Source of the DNA: Arenimonas caeni
Lineage (GTDB): Bacteria; Pseudomonadota; Gammaproteobacteria; Xanthomonadales; Xanthomonadaceae
Length of the DNA stretch: 64,000 nt
Assembly (NCBI RefSeq): GCF_003024235.1
Contig: NZ_KZ679099.1
Span: 1-64,000 of the forward strand
Reading direction: 5' to 3'
In this document: positions 38,926-49,000 of the stretch, piece after piece
Layout of the letters: each line of letters starts with the position of its first letter
How positions within the stretch are numbered: the first letter of the stretch is position 1
Translations under genes and position numbers: made by a program
Notes under the pieces: model-generated
Database searches by the model: none
The model's input: only the letters and a program-made list of their open reading frames with translations
What the model was told of the DNA's origin: nothing

Positions 38926-39362
38926 TGTCCGCCAACGCCAACCCGCGCTGGCTGCTGCCCACGGTGCTGGTCGCCGGGCTGGCGATCATCGCCGGTGGCT
39001 GGTGGATGGCCGAGCAGCGCAGCCGCCGGGCCGCGGACGCCGGCCGCGTCGACGAGGTGCTGGCCGAGTTCCAGAAGGGCCTGCCGCGCGAGTACGCGCC
39101 GGGCCTGGTGCTCGAGCGGGTCGCCTTCGAAGGCAACGAGCTGGTGATGACCATCCGCAGCCTCACCCGCACCGTGCCGGAAACCGGCGGCGACCTGCAG
39201 CAGGTGGCGGCCGCCGAAAAGGCGCTGATGCTGCCGCTGTGCCAGCACGGCGACGTGCTGTTCCTGCTGGCCCGCGGCGTGGTGCTCAAGCGCCGCTTCG
39301 TCGACCACCAGGACCGCATCTTCTTCGAGATCACGCTCACCTCGGCCGATTGCGCGCGCTGA
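38925..39362 (+). CDS. Small membrane-anchored protein of unknown function
   Basis: This 145-residue protein has a single N-terminal membrane helix (about 8-27, [20 protein letters not shown]) and a soluble, probably periplasmic part with two cysteines ([14 protein letters not shown]) and the stretch [21 protein letters not shown] do not recognise the family. The start overlaps the purH stop in TGATG and purD follows 34 bases later, so it is cotranscribed with purine genes; nothing in the protein suggests a purine function. Confidence 0.82.
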
Positions 39363-39396
39363 GGCCGGGTTCCAACCACGCGCGCGGGGGAATGGC

Positions 39397-40674
39397 ATGA
39401 AAGTCCTGGTGATTGGTTCCGGCGGCCGCGAGCACGCCCTGGCCTGGAAGCTGGCGCAGTCGCCGCGGGTGGAGGAAGTGCTGGTGGCACCGGGCAATGC
39501 CGGCACCGCCACCGAGCCCCGGTGCCGCAACGTGGACGTGCGCGCCACCGACATCGACGGCCTGCTCAACCTGGCCGAAACCGAGGGCGTGGGCCTGACC
39601 GTGGTCGGCCCCGAGGCGCCGCTGGTGCTGGGCGTGGTCGACCGCTTCCGCGAGGCCGGCCAGCCCATCTTCGGCCCCACCGCCGAAGCGGCGCAGCTCG
39701 AAGGCAGCAAGGCCTACGCCAAGGATTTCCTGGCGCGCCACCGCATCCCCACCGGCTTCTACGCGGTATTCGAGGACGCCTCGCTCGCCATCCAGCACGT
39801 GCGCGACCACGGCGCGCCCATCGTCATCAAGGCCGACGGCCTGGCGGCGGGCAAGGGCGTGGTGGTGGCGATGACCGTGGAGGAGGCCGAGGCGGCCATC
39901 CTCGACATGCTCGAAGGCAACGCCTTCGGCGACGCCGGCGCGCGCGTGGTGGTCGAGGAGTTCCTCGAGGGCGAGGAGGCCAGCTTCATCTCGATGGTCG
40001 ACGGCCACGCGGCCCTGCCGATGGCCACCAGCCAGGACCACAAGCGCGTGGGCGACGGCGACACCGGCCCCAACACCGGCGGCATGGGCGCGTATTCGCC
40101 GGCGCCGGTGGTCACGCCCGAGGTGCACGCGCGCATCATGCGCGAGGTCGTCGAACCCACCGTGCGCGGCATGGCCGAGGACGGCGTGCCCTTCACCGGC
40201 TTCCTGTACGCGGGCCTGATGATCGACGCCAGCGGCGCGCCCAAGGTGATCGAGTTCAACGTGCGCTTCGGCGACCCGGAGACCCAGCCGGTGATGCTGC
40301 GCCTGCGCAGCGACCTGCTCGACCTGGTCGAAGCCGCGATCGCCGGCCGTCTGGCCGAGACGAAGGCGGACTGGGACCCGCGCCCGAGCCTGGGCGTGGT
40401 GATGGCCGCGGAAAACTACCCGGGCACGCCGCGCACCGGCGACGTCATCGCCGGCCTGGCCGCCGACCCGGGCCCGGATGCCAAGGTGTTCCACGCCGGC
40501 ACGGCGATGAAGAACGGCCAGGTCGTCACCACCGGCGGCCGCGTGCTCTGCGCCTGCGCCCTGGGCAACGACATCGCCGAAGCCCAGCGCCGCGCCTACG
40601 CCGCCGCCGACAACATCCACTTCGACGGCTGCTTCTACCGCACCGACATCGGCTGGCGCGCCCTGCAAAGATAA
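39397..40674 (+). CDS. purD: Phosphoribosylamine-glycine ligase
   Basis: PurD joins glycine to phosphoribosylamine in purine synthesis. At 425 residues it has the N domain [19 protein letters not shown], the ATP-grasp domain with [16 protein letters not shown] (about 144-159), the family signature [14 protein letters not shown] (about 288-301) and a C-terminal domain closing with [15 protein letters not shown] precedes the start. A family B REP palindrome begins exactly at the stop codon. Confidence 0.98.
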   Translation: MKVLVIGSGGREHALAWKLAQSPRVEEVLVAPGNAGTATEPRCRNVDVRATDIDGLLNLAETEGVGLTVVGPEAPLVLGVVDRFREAGQPIFGPTAEAAQLEGSKAYAKDFLARHRIPTGFYAVFEDASLAIQHVRDHGAPIVIKADGLAAGKGVVVAMTVEEAEAAILDMLEGNAFGDAGARVVVEEFLEGEEASFISMVDGHAALPMATSQDHKRVGDGDTGPNTGGMGAYSPAPVVTPEVHARIMREVVEPTVRGMAEDGVPFTGFLYAGLMIDASGAPKVIEFNVRFGDPETQPVMLRLRSDLLDLVEAAIAGRLAETKADWDPRPSLGVVMAAENYPGTPRTGDVIAGLAADPGPDAKVFHAGTAMKNGQVVTTGGRVLCACALGNDIAEAQRRAYAAADNIHFDGCFYRTDIGWRALQR

Positions 40675-40748
40675 AGAAAGGGGGTCAGGTTCACTTCCGG
40701 CTCCGCCGGAAGTGAACCTGACCCCCTTTCTGGAAGTGAACCTGACCC
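40675..40748. repeat. Complete family B REP palindrome plus an extra arm, behind purD
   Basis: AGAAAGGGGGTCAGGTTCAC begins the left arm at 40675; the right arm ends with CCCTTTCT at 40731, and the pairing is perfect around the loop CTCCG. A further arm GGAAGTGAACCTGACCC (40732-40748) follows in the orientation of the right arm. GGGG..CCCCCTTTCT gives a terminator-like hairpin for purD. Confidence 0.9.
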
Positions 40749-40767
40749 TGTTTCTTGGAGATTGGAG

Positions 40768-41646
40768 ATGATGAGGATCGTGGTTGGTTGGGGGCTGATG
40801 GCGGCGGCGGGCCTGGCGGGGGCGGTGGACCAGCCGTCGACGTATCCGGGCTGCGCGGCGCGCGAGCTGCGGGTCGAGTGGGGTGGCGCGGCGGTGGTGG
40901 ACCTGTCGGGCTGCCAGTCGTTCGGGCTCGGCGCGGTGGCGACGGCGCCGGCGCACGGCAGCGCCCTGCCCGAGGGCGACCCGGCCACGGGCTATGTCTA
41001 TACGCACGGCGGCGTGTCGCCGCAGGGCGGCGGCAGCGACCGCTTCGTGGTGCTCGACGACAACAGCGACCGCATCAGCATCCGCGTGTCCATCGCCGCG
41101 CCTGCAAGCGCGCTGGCCCTGGGGCCCGAGACCCTGCCGCCGCTGCGTGCCGGCGCCGCGATGCGGCTGCGGCTCGAGGCCAGCGGCGGCAGCGCGCCTT
41201 ACCGCATCGAAGTGATCGACGGCGGCTGGCCCGCCGGCCTTGTGATGGACGCCGACGGCGTGGTGTCGGGCACGCCGATCGCGCGCGGCCCCTTCCGCGC
41301 CACCCTGCGCGTGACCGATGCCGACGGCGCCACGGCCGAGCGCAGCTTCAGCGGCGAGTCCGCGCCGGCCCGTATCGCGCTCGTGCCCGCCCGCGCCACG
41401 GCCACCGCCGGCCAGCCCTTCCGCCAGGCCCTGCACGGCCGCGGCGGCGTGCCGCCCTACCGGTTCGCGCTCGAACCGGGCGGCCAGCCGCCGCCCGGCA
41501 TCACCCTCGGCGAGGACGGCGTGCTGCAGGGCCTGACCGCCGCGCCCCGCGGCGACTACCCGCTGCGAATACGCGTCACCGATGCCTCGACGGGCGCCGG
41601 CGAGCACTTCGTCACGGCCGATTTCACCCTCCGCGTCCGGCCCTGA
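40768..41646 (+). CDS. Secreted protein with autotransporter-like N-domain and two Ig-like (He_PIG) domains
   Basis: The 292-residue protein has a signal peptide (MRIVVGWGLM to LAGAV). The first domain (about 20-110: STYPGCAARELRVEWGG, DLSGCQSFGLGAV, GGGSDRFVVLDDNSD) is strongly similar to the N-terminal domain of the giant autotransporter at 46084. Two putative Ig domains follow (about 120-200 and 205-292), with GSAPYRIEVIDGGWPAGL and GVPPYRFALEPGG, the usual APY...LPxGL pattern. There is no barrel or anchor, so it is probably released to the periplasm or outside. Start ATG 40768 has GGAG seven bases upstream; ATG 40771 is also possible. It opens the surface cluster. Confidence 0.85.
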   Translation: MMRIVVGWGLMAAAGLAGAVDQPSTYPGCAARELRVEWGGAAVVDLSGCQSFGLGAVATAPAHGSALPEGDPATGYVYTHGGVSPQGGGSDRFVVLDDNSDRISIRVSIAAPASALALGPETLPPLRAGAAMRLRLEASGGSAPYRIEVIDGGWPAGLVMDADGVVSGTPIARGPFRATLRVTDADGATAERSFSGESAPARIALVPARATATAGQPFRQALHGRGGVPPYRFALEPGGQPPPGITLGEDGVLQGLTAAPRGDYPLRIRVTDASTGAGEHFVTADFTLRVRP

Positions 41647-41712
41647 GCCGACGCTTGCTGCGGCCCGTCGCGGGGTTGATACTGGCCCCACCAGACAGGG
41701 GTGGGGGACTCC

Positions 41713-43317
41713 ATGAGCCGCAGTGACATGATGGCGCGCCTGCGCCAGTTGGCGCGCCTTGCCGCGCAGCAGGGCCAAGAGGGCGACGACGTCGCCACGC
41801 CGGGCAACGAAAGCCGCCGCCGCTTCACCAAGGGCGTGATCGCCGCCACCACCGGCGCCGCCGCGTGGTCGCTGTCGCCGGCCGCGTTCGCGGCGCTCGG
41901 CACCGCCGGCCGCATCCGCCAGGTCAACACCCGCACGCAGGTGGCCGTGGTCGGCGCCGGACTCGCCGGCCTGGCCTGCGCCAACGAACTGGCGCGACTG
42001 GGCCTGCAGGCCAGCGTGTTCGAAGCCGGCGAGCGCGTCGGCGGCCGCTGCGCCAGCCTGCGCGGCGTGTTCCCGGGCCAGGTGGTCGAGCGCGGCGCCG
42101 AGTTCATCGGCGGCTCGCACCTGGTGATGCAGGGTTATGCCCGCGCACTGGGCCTGGAGCTCGAGGACGCCAGCCGCCTGCCCGGCGACACCTACTTCCA
42201 GTTCAGCGGCAACCGCTACAGCCAGGCCCAGGTGGCGCGCGAGTACCGCGAGTTCGCCCAGTCCATCCAGGGCGACCTGGCCCGGATCGGCGCGCCCACG
42301 GCCGACCAGTTCAACGCCGGCGAGCAGGCGCTCGACCTGCTGAGCATCGACGAATACCTCGACCAGCGCGGCGCCGGCCGCCTGCTGCGGCAGTTCGTCT
42401 CCAGCGCCTACCTCGCCGAGTACGGCGCCAGCATCCACGAGCTGAGCGCGCTGGGCTTCCTGCGCTTCGTGCACGGCAACCCGCGCAGCAAGCTCGCGCC
42501 CTTCGGCGGCGACGAGGGTGCGCGCCTGCGCGTCGTCGGCGGCAACGACCAGATCGCCACCGGCCTGGCCGGCCAGCTGCCCGTGCCGGTCGATTTCGGC
42601 CATCGCCTGGTGTCGGTGCGCCGGCTCGCCAGCGGCAAGGTTCGCCTGGTGTTCGACGTGGCCGGCACCACCGTGCAGCGCGACTACCACGCCGCCGTGC
42701 TGGCCCTGCCCTTCAGCGTGCTGCGCGACGTCGAGATGCACGCCAGCCTGGCGATGCCGTCCTGGAAGAGCCTGGCCATCAACGCCAGCGCGATGGGCAA
42801 CCACGGCCGCATCACCGTCGGCTTCGATTCGCCGGTCTGGTACGCCCGCCACGGCCTGAGCGGCACCGGCTACACCGACCTGCAGCGCGTGCAGGCCACC
42901 TGGGAAGCCCATGCGGGCAACGCGGGCAGCGATGCCGCGGTGCTGGCCGCCCACGTCGGCGGCGACGCCGCGCTGGCCCTGGGCCAGCAGGGCGTGCAGG
43001 CCGATGCCTCGGCCTTCCTCGCCCAGCTCGAGCAGGTGATGCCCGGCGCCACCGCCGCGGCCAGCCGCGATGCCGCCGGCAACCTGCGCGCCCATGTCGA
43101 GAGCTGGTCGCACAACCCGCTGGCCAAGGGCTCGTACACCTGCACCCGTCCGGGCTACTTCACCACGATGGCGCACAACGAGGCCAAGCCGCTGGGCAAC
43201 TTGCTTTTCGCCGGCGACCACACCTCCAGCGTCTACGAGTGGCAGGGCTTCATGGAGGGCGCGGCGCTGTCGGGCCTGCGTGCGGCCGCGGAAGTGCATG
43301 CCATGGCCCGGGTTTGA
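41713..43317 (+). CDS. Tat-exported flavin amine oxidase
   Basis: The 534-residue FAD enzyme has a Tat signal, SRRRFTKGVIAATTGAAAWS (about 34-53). The dinucleotide-binding motif follows in VAVVGAGLAGLACANELAR, then EAGERVGGRCASLRG and the substrate-domain end LLFAGDHTSSVYEWQGFMEGAALSGLRAA, all typical of monoamine oxidase-like flavoproteins. It should oxidise an amine in the periplasm, yielding aldehyde, ammonia and hydrogen peroxide; the substrate is unknown. GGGGGA lies just before ATG 41713. It is followed three bases later by the DUF6916 gene, and both sit between the two Ig/autotransporter-type genes. Confidence 0.92.
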   Translation: MSRSDMMARLRQLARLAAQQGQEGDDVATPGNESRRRFTKGVIAATTGAAAWSLSPAAFAALGTAGRIRQVNTRTQVAVVGAGLAGLACANELARLGLQASVFEAGERVGGRCASLRGVFPGQVVERGAEFIGGSHLVMQGYARALGLELEDASRLPGDTYFQFSGNRYSQAQVAREYREFAQSIQGDLARIGAPTADQFNAGEQALDLLSIDEYLDQRGAGRLLRQFVSSAYLAEYGASIHELSALGFLRFVHGNPRSKLAPFGGDEGARLRVVGGNDQIATGLAGQLPVPVDFGHRLVSVRRLASGKVRLVFDVAGTTVQRDYHAAVLALPFSVLRDVEMHASLAMPSWKSLAINASAMGNHGRITVGFDSPVWYARHGLSGTGYTDLQRVQATWEAHAGNAGSDAAVLAAHVGGDAALALGQQGVQADASAFLAQLEQVMPGATAAASRDAAGNLRAHVESWSHNPLAKGSYTCTRPGYFTTMAHNEAKPLGNLLFAGDHTSSVYEWQGFMEGAALSGLRAAAEVHAMARV

Positions 43318-43320
43318 TCG

Positions 43321-43614
43321 ATGCTGGAACTGCTTCGGCTGGACCACTTCGCGGGCTGCCTCAACCAGAGCTTCCGGGCGGCCCTCAACGACGGCGACAT
43401 CGAGTTCGTGCTGGTGGAGGCGCAGCCTCTGCCGGCAAGCATGCCGGGTGCCGCCCGCGACCCGTTCTCGCTGGTGTTCCGCAACGGCTCGCCCCTGCTC
43501 TTCCCGCAGCAGATCTACCGCATGAGCCACGAGCGCATCGGCGCCTTCGACATTTTCCTGGTGCCGATCGCCCGCGACCGCGAGGGCTTCCTCTACCAGG
43601 CGGTGTTCAACTGA
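43321..43614 (+). CDS. DUF6916 family protein
   Basis: The 97-residue cytosolic-looking protein (LRLDHFAGCLNQSFRAAL, then RDPFSLVFRNGSPLLFPQQIYRMSHERIGAFDIFLVPI) matches the DUF6916 pattern, in which FRGP/FRNG, QxxYxxxH and a final LVPI...G..YEAVFN are conserved. The family is of unknown function and is usually found beside tail-collar (MdpB-type) genes, as here. The start is three bases behind the amine oxidase stop, and the end overlaps the convergent GNAT gene by eight bases. Confidence 0.85.
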   Translation: MLELLRLDHFAGCLNQSFRAALNDGDIEFVLVEAQPLPASMPGAARDPFSLVFRNGSPLLFPQQIYRMSHERIGAFDIFLVPIARDREGFLYQAVFN

Positions 43615-44152
43615 GCGACGGGCGCCAGGCCAGGCGCTCGTGGCTGTCGGTGCCGCCCTCCGGCACGAACCCCAGCCTCAGGTAGAGCCGGCGCGCCCCC
43701 GGGTTGTCGCGGCGCACGTGCAGGAACACCCCGCAACCCGAGGCCGCCGCAGCGGCCTGGGTGTGCGCCAGCAGCGCGCCGCCCACGCCCTGCCCGCGCA
43801 GCGCCTCGCGCAGGCTGATGTCCACCACCAGGTGGTCGGGGGCCGAACGCTGCAGGTAAAGCCGCCCCACCACTTCGCCCGCGCGCTCGAGCACCAGGAA
43901 ATCGGCGTCGCCGTAGTGCTGCAGGTAGTGGCGGTGCTGCAGGTCGAACTGCTGGTCCAGGAAGGCCTGCCGCAATCCCGGCGGCCAGGGCACCTGCGCC
44001 AGTTCGTCGGCGCGGCTGTCGGCGTACACGCGGCGAAGGCCCGGCAGGTCGGCCGTCGTGGCCGGGCGCAGCCGCAGCCCCAGCGCCGCAAGCGCGGGCG
44101 GCGTGGCCGGCCCGGCGCCGGTGGCCACCGGGAACGGCGGCAGCGCGCTCAT
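43607..44152 (-). CDS. GNAT family N-acetyltransferase
   Basis: The 181-residue protein has the GNAT fold: LRPATTADLPGLRRVYADSR at the start, FLVLERAGEVVGRLYLQ, the acetyl-CoA loop LREALRGQGVGGALLAHTQA (R/Q-x-x-G-x-G) and NPGARRLYLRLGFVPEG. It would acetylate an amine of a small molecule or a protein. ATG 44152 lies four bases behind the stop of the tail-collar gene at 44157, so it ends the three-gene collar operon; it may modify the collar proteins, but this is only inference. Confidence 0.92.
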   Translation of the reverse strand: MSALPPFPVATGAGPATPPALAALGLRLRPATTADLPGLRRVYADSRADELAQVPWPPGLRQAFLDQQFDLQHRHYLQHYGDADFLVLERAGEVVGRLYLQRSAPDHLVVDISLREALRGQGVGGALLAHTQAAAAASGCGVFLHVRRDNPGARRLYLRLGFVPEGGTDSHERLAWRPSLS

Positions 44153-44156
44153 GCGC

Positions 44157-44699
44157 TCAGGGGAAGGACGGGTAGAGGCCCTGCAGCGCGATGCAGAAGT
44201 TGATGCCCAGGTAAGGCTGCTGGTTCTGGTGCGGCTGCCCGCCACCCTGCCAGGGCGAGAGCATGTTCGGCGCGAACTGGGTGTTCACCGGCCCGTTGGG
44301 AATGAAGTTGGTGACCGACGTGTTCGACGCCACCGACAGCGAGCTGTTGGGTGCAGGACTGTGCGAGCGCTTGCTGGTGTCGTTCTGCGAGTACAGCACC
44401 ATGCCGTGGCCGTGCTGCGGGATCTGGTTGCTGGTCAGGGTCACGGTGTTGGCGCCGAAGGCCTCGCCCAGCGTGCGTGGCGACAGCCCGGGCCCGTTGC
44501 CCTGCTGGCAGGCCGCGCGCCCGGCCAGGTTGGGCAGCTGGAAGGTGGTCTGGCCATTGCCGCCGTAGATGGTGCCGATGAGCGAGAACAGCGCGGTGTT
44601 CTGCGCGATCGACAGCGTCGCGCCGTTGGCGTAGGCCCAGCCGCGCGGATTGAAGTTGAATCCAAAGAGCTGGATTTCGCCGATATAGGGTTCGGTCAT
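44157..44699 (-). CDS. Tail-collar (MdpB-type) protein 1
   Basis: The 180-residue protein has the phage tail collar domain at its start: YIGEIQLFGFNFNPRGWAYA, LFSLIGTIYGGNGQTTFQLP, NLAGRAACQQGNGPGL. The C-terminal part has the SNQIPQHGH region and ends QPHQNQQPYLGINFCIALQG. Such single-domain collar proteins occur in many bacteria outside prophages and are often called microcystin-dependent proteins; their function is unknown. No signal peptide is visible. It is the third of three paralogous genes, with GGAG before the start. Confidence 0.92.
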   Translation of the reverse strand: MTEPYIGEIQLFGFNFNPRGWAYANGATLSIAQNTALFSLIGTIYGGNGQTTFQLPNLAGRAACQQGNGPGLSPRTLGEAFGANTVTLTSNQIPQHGHGMVLYSQNDTSKRSHSPAPNSSLSVASNTSVTNFIPNGPVNTQFAPNMLSPWQGGGQPHQNQQPYLGINFCIALQGLYPSFP

Positions 44700-44726
44700 T
44701 GCTGCGTGCTCCGGTGTGCCGTGCCG

Positions 44727-45263
44727 TCAGGCCTGGGACGGGAAGATGCCCTGGGTGGCGATGCAGAACTGGACCGTCAGGGTCGGCATGCAGTTCTCGT
44801 GCGGCTGGCTGCCACCGGCAAGCCCCACCGATTGCGGCGAAAGCGTGAAGGCCCGGCCGCCGGTGGTGTCGGTGACGTACATGGTCTGGTCGCTCACCGC
44901 GCCCGGCAGCACCGTGTTGCCGGGCGTGCCGGTGGTGGCCGCGGCCGTGGTGGCCACCGCCGTGTGCGTGTGCGCGGGCATCTGGGTGGGCAGCACGGTC
45001 ACCGTCTCGGTGCCGGCGCGCTGGCCGATGACGTAGTTGCTCAGGCCCGGGCCCTGGCCCTGGTGGATCGGCACGCGGCCGCGCAGGTCGGGCACGGCGA
45101 AGGTGGTCTGGCCGTCGCCGCCGTAGGTGGTGCCGATCAGGGCGAACAGGGCGTCGAACTGCGAAATCGGCAGCAGGCTGCCGTCGCAGGCCTGCCAGCC
45201 GTTCGGGGCACCGCGGGTGCCGAAGCCGAACATCCGGATTTCACCGATGTAGGGAGTGCTCAT
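44727..45263 (-). CDS. Tail-collar (MdpB-type) protein 2
   Basis: This 178-residue paralogue of its neighbours has YIGEIRMFGFGTRGAPNGWQ, LFALIGTTYGGDGQTTFAVP, DLRGRVPIHQGQGPGL, then PTQMPAHTHTAV and a C-terminal ENCMPTLTVQFCIATQG. All structural positions of the collar domain are kept, while the central stretch (about 100-145) is variable among the three, which suggests a surface that binds different targets. CCGGAG precedes the ATG. No export signal is seen. Confidence 0.92.
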   Translation of the reverse strand: MSTPYIGEIRMFGFGTRGAPNGWQACDGSLLPISQFDALFALIGTTYGGDGQTTFAVPDLRGRVPIHQGQGPGLSNYVIGQRAGTETVTVLPTQMPAHTHTAVATTAAATTGTPGNTVLPGAVSDQTMYVTDTTGGRAFTLSPQSVGLAGGSQPHENCMPTLTVQFCIATQGIFPSQA

Positions 45264-45281
45264 GGGTTGGCTCCGGTCCGG

Positions 45282-45815
45282 TCAGTTGCGCGAAGGGAAG
45301 ATGCCGCTGATCGCGATGCAGAAATTGATCACGCTGTAGGGCTGCAGGTTCGGATGCGGCTGGTTGCCGCCGCTGGGCGCGATGGTGTCCGAACGCAGTG
45401 GCACCAGGGCCCCGTTGGACGGACCCAGCAGCGGAGCCACCGTTGTGGAAGCAAACGTGGCATTGCCGGGGTTGCGCGCGGTGCCGGCCGTCGTGGAGGC
45501 GTTGGCCGTGTGCGCGTGCGCCGGAAGGTTGGTCGAGAGCAGGGTGACGTTCTCGACGCCCGAGGCCTGGCCGATCTGCACCGACGGCGGCTGCCAGCTC
45601 GGGTCGACCGAGGAGGCGTAGCCGATCGGCGTACGGCTGCGCAGGTCGGGCAGCGCGAAATTGGTGGTGCCGTTGCCGCCGTACTGGGTGCCCAGCAGCG
45701 AGAACAGGGCCTGGTTCTGGTTGATCGGCAGCAACTGGCCGTTGCACAGCGCCCAGAACTTCGGCGCGAAGTTGAAGCCGGTCATCATGACCTGGCCGAT
45801 GAAAAACTCGCTCAT
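45282..45815 (-). CDS. Tail-collar (MdpB-type) protein 3
   Basis: The 177-residue protein is the first gene of the collar operon. It has FIGQVMMTGFNFAPKFWALC, LFSLLGTQYGGNGTTNFALP, DLRSRTPIGYASSVDP, STNLPAHAHTANAS and QPHPNLQPYSVINFCIAISG. ATG 45815 has a strong GGGGGAAGG site. It is transcribed divergently from the giant autotransporter, 268 bases apart, so the two transcripts could share control. Seen together, the three collar genes are similar in length (177-180) and clearly arose by duplication. Confidence 0.92.
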   Translation of the reverse strand: MSEFFIGQVMMTGFNFAPKFWALCNGQLLPINQNQALFSLLGTQYGGNGTTNFALPDLRSRTPIGYASSVDPSWQPPSVQIGQASGVENVTLLSTNLPAHAHTANASTTAGTARNPGNATFASTTVAPLLGPSNGALVPLRSDTIAPSGGNQPHPNLQPYSVINFCIAISGIFPSRN

Positions 45816-45832
45816 TGTCCCTTCCCCCTGAA

Positions 45833-45852
45833 GGCCAGCGCGCCGGCTGGCC
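45833..45852. other. Palindrome in the divergent collar/autotransporter region
   Basis: GGCCAGC (45833-45839) and GCTGGCC (45846-45852) enclose six bases, 18 bases upstream of the first collar gene. It could be an operator or a leader hairpin. The rest of the 268-base region shows no gene and no clear promoter boxes. Confidence 0.35.
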
Positions 45853-46083
45853 GCTGTCTGGCGACCCCCGTCGGCGAGGGCCCGGCGTCCACTTTGCCGC
45901 CCCGGCCGGGCCGGCACAAGGGCCGCGATGGAGGCGGCCATGCTGCAGCGAAGCATGACGGGGTTCTCTGGCGCCGTTCCCGGGCTTGGGCTACCTTGGC
46001 CGCTCGGGCCCGTCGGTCGCGTTGACCCCGGAGCCTGGCTGGCCAGCACCGCCTGGCCGACCATCCACAGGGGAGAATCCGAG

Positions 46084-49000
46084 ATGTCCGAGGCACCCAC
46101 CGCGCCGCGCCGCCGCGCCGACGCCGCACGCCACCGCATTGGCCTGCTGGCCGGCCTGCTGCTGATCGCCGGCCTGTTCTGGTCGTCGCTGGCGGCGGCT
46201 GCACCGTCCACCTACCCCGGTTGCGCCACGCGCAACGTCAACGTTGCCTGGGGTGGCTCGGTCTACGTGGATCTCTCCACCTGCCACGACTTCGGCCTCG
46301 GCGTGGTGTCAGTCGCGCCGGCCCACGGCAGCACCAGCGAAGTGGGCTCGCCGGTCAACGGCTACACCTACGTGCACAACGGATCCACCCCGCCCGGCGG
46401 CGGTACGGACACCTTCGTGGTGCTCGATGACTTCAGCGACGAGATCACCGTCACGGTGAACATCGCCGCGCCGACCTCGGCCATCATCGTCAGCCCGGCC
46501 AACCTGCCGGCCATGACCGCGGGCACGCCCTTTTCGCAGACGCTGACCTCCAGCGGCGGCACCGCACCCTACATCTACACGCTGCAGTCCGGCCCCCTGC
46601 CGGTGGGCCTGAGCCTGACCTCGGGCGGCGTGATCAGCGGCACGCCCACCCAGCGCGGCGGCTACGCCTTCACCGTGCGCGCCACCGACAGCACCACGCC
46701 GACGGCCCAGTTCGTCGACAAGGCCTACAACGGCACGGTCGCCTCGCCGACGCTTTCGATTTCGCCGGTGTCGGCCACCGCCGTGCAGAACGTGGCCTTC
46801 AGCCAGCAGCTGGTCGCCAGCGGCGGCGTCGCGCCGCACACCTACCAGCTCGAGACCGGCAGCTTCCCGGCCGGCATCAGCATCAGTTCCAGCGGCCTGG
46901 TCAGCGGCACCACGGCCGCGGCGCCGGGCAACTACCCGGTCAGCCTGCGCGTCACCGACGCCAGCACCGGCCCGGGTGTGTATTTCGAGCTCGAAAACTT
47001 CACGCTCACCGTGTCGCCGCCGCCGTCGGTGTCGATCGCGGTCTCGCCGGCCTCGGTCAGCGAGGACGGCGCCACCAACCTCACCTTCACCGTCACCCGC
47101 AGCCTCAACCTGAGCTCGCCGACGGTGGTCAACATCACCACCTCGGGCACCGCCACTTCGGGCGTCGACTACACCGGCGGCGTGGCCAACGTCACCATCC
47201 CGGCCGGCGCCACCACCGCCACCATCGTCATCGACCCGACGGTGGACGGCACGGTCGAGCTTGACGAGACGGTGACGCTCACCGTCGCCGCCGGCACCGG
47301 CTATACCGTCGGCGCGCCCGCCAGCGCCACCGGCACCATCCTCAACGACGACGTGCCGACCGCGACCATCTCGGTCTCCCCGGCGGCCGTGGCCGAGGAC
47401 GGCGCGCCGAACCTGGTCTACACGGTCACCCTGAACCAGGCCAACCCGGGCGCGGCGACGACGGTGAACTACACCATCGGCGGCACCGCGACCAACGGCA
47501 CCGACTACGCGACGATTGCCTCGCCGCTGGTCATCCCCGCCGGCAACACGACGGGCACGATCACCGTCAACCCGACCGCCGACGCCACCATCGAGGCCGA
47601 CGAGACCGTCATCCTGACCCTCGCCGCCGGCGCCGGTTACACCGTGGGCGTGCCCAACAGCGCCACCGGCACCATCCTCAACGACGACCTGCCGAACCTG
47701 TCGATCAACGACGTCACCGCCAACGAGGGCAATGCCGGCACCACCAACTTCACCTTCACGGTGAGCCTGAGCGCCCCGGCGGGTCCGGGCGGCGTCACCT
47801 TCGACATCGCCACCGCCAACGGCACCGCCACGGCGGGCGTGGACTACGTCGCCAACAGCCTCACCGGCCAGACCATCCCGGCCGGCAGCAGCACCTACAC
47901 CTTCACGGTGCAGGTCAACGGCGATACGCTCAACGAGCCCAGCGAGACCTTCTTCGTCAACGTCACCAATGTGGTCAACGCGGTGGTGACCGACGGCCAG
48001 GGCGTGGGCACCATCGTCAACGACGATCCGCTGCCGAGCCTGTCGATCAACGATGTCAGCGTGGTCGAGGGCAATGCCGGCACGGTCAACGCGGTGTTCA
48101 CCGTGAGCCTGAGCGCCGCCAGCGGCCAGACGGTGTCGGTGAACTACGCCACGGCCGACGGTACGGCCACGCAGCCAGCCGACTACACCGCCACCAGCGG
48201 CACGCTGACCTTCCCCGCCGGCACCACCACCCAGACCATCTCCGTGCCGGTGATCGGCGAGACCATCCCCGAGGCCAACGAAATCTTCTTCGTGAACCTC
48301 AGCGGTGCGGTCAACGCCACCATCTCCGACAACCAAGGCGTCGGCACCATCACCAACGACGACGTGCCGGTGACGGTGTCGCCGGCCTCGCTGCCGGGCG
48401 GCACCGTGGCCGCGGCCTACAGCCAGACCGTCACCGCCAGCGGCGGCGTCGCGCCCTACTCGTTCGCCGTGACGGCGGGCAGCCTGCCTGCCGGCCTGAC
48501 GCTCAGCCCGGGCGGCGTGCTCTCGGGCACGCCCACCGCGGGCGGCACCTTCAACTTCACCATCACCGCCAACGACTCGAGCCCGTTCCCGGGCCCGTTC
48601 AGCGGCAGCCAGGCGTACTCGGTGGTGATCGCGCCGCCGACGATCACCCTGCCGGCCACCGCGCTGGCGGGCGGCACGCTGGGCCAGGCCTACTCGGCCT
48701 CGATCACCGCGGCCAGCGGCGGCACGGCGCCCTACAGCTACGCCGTCACCGCCGGCGCGCTGCCGGGCGGCCTCACGCTCAACCCGTCGACGGGCGCCAT
48801 CACCGGCACGCCGTCGGCGCTGGGCAGCTTCAACTTCAGCATCACCGCCACCGACTCGAGCACCGGCACCGGCCCGTACACCGCGACGCAGTCCTATGCG
48901 ATCACGGTGATCGACGTCCCGCCGGTGGCCAACAATTCCTCGACCACCGTGGCCTACGGCTCGGGCGCCAACCCGGTCGCGCTGAACATCACCGGCGGCG

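Noticed and set aside
43607..45815. Remnant prophage or tailocin because of tail-collar genes
   Set aside because: No integrase, terminase, sheath, baseplate or lysis gene and no attachment repeats. Single-domain collar proteins of this kind occur outside phages.
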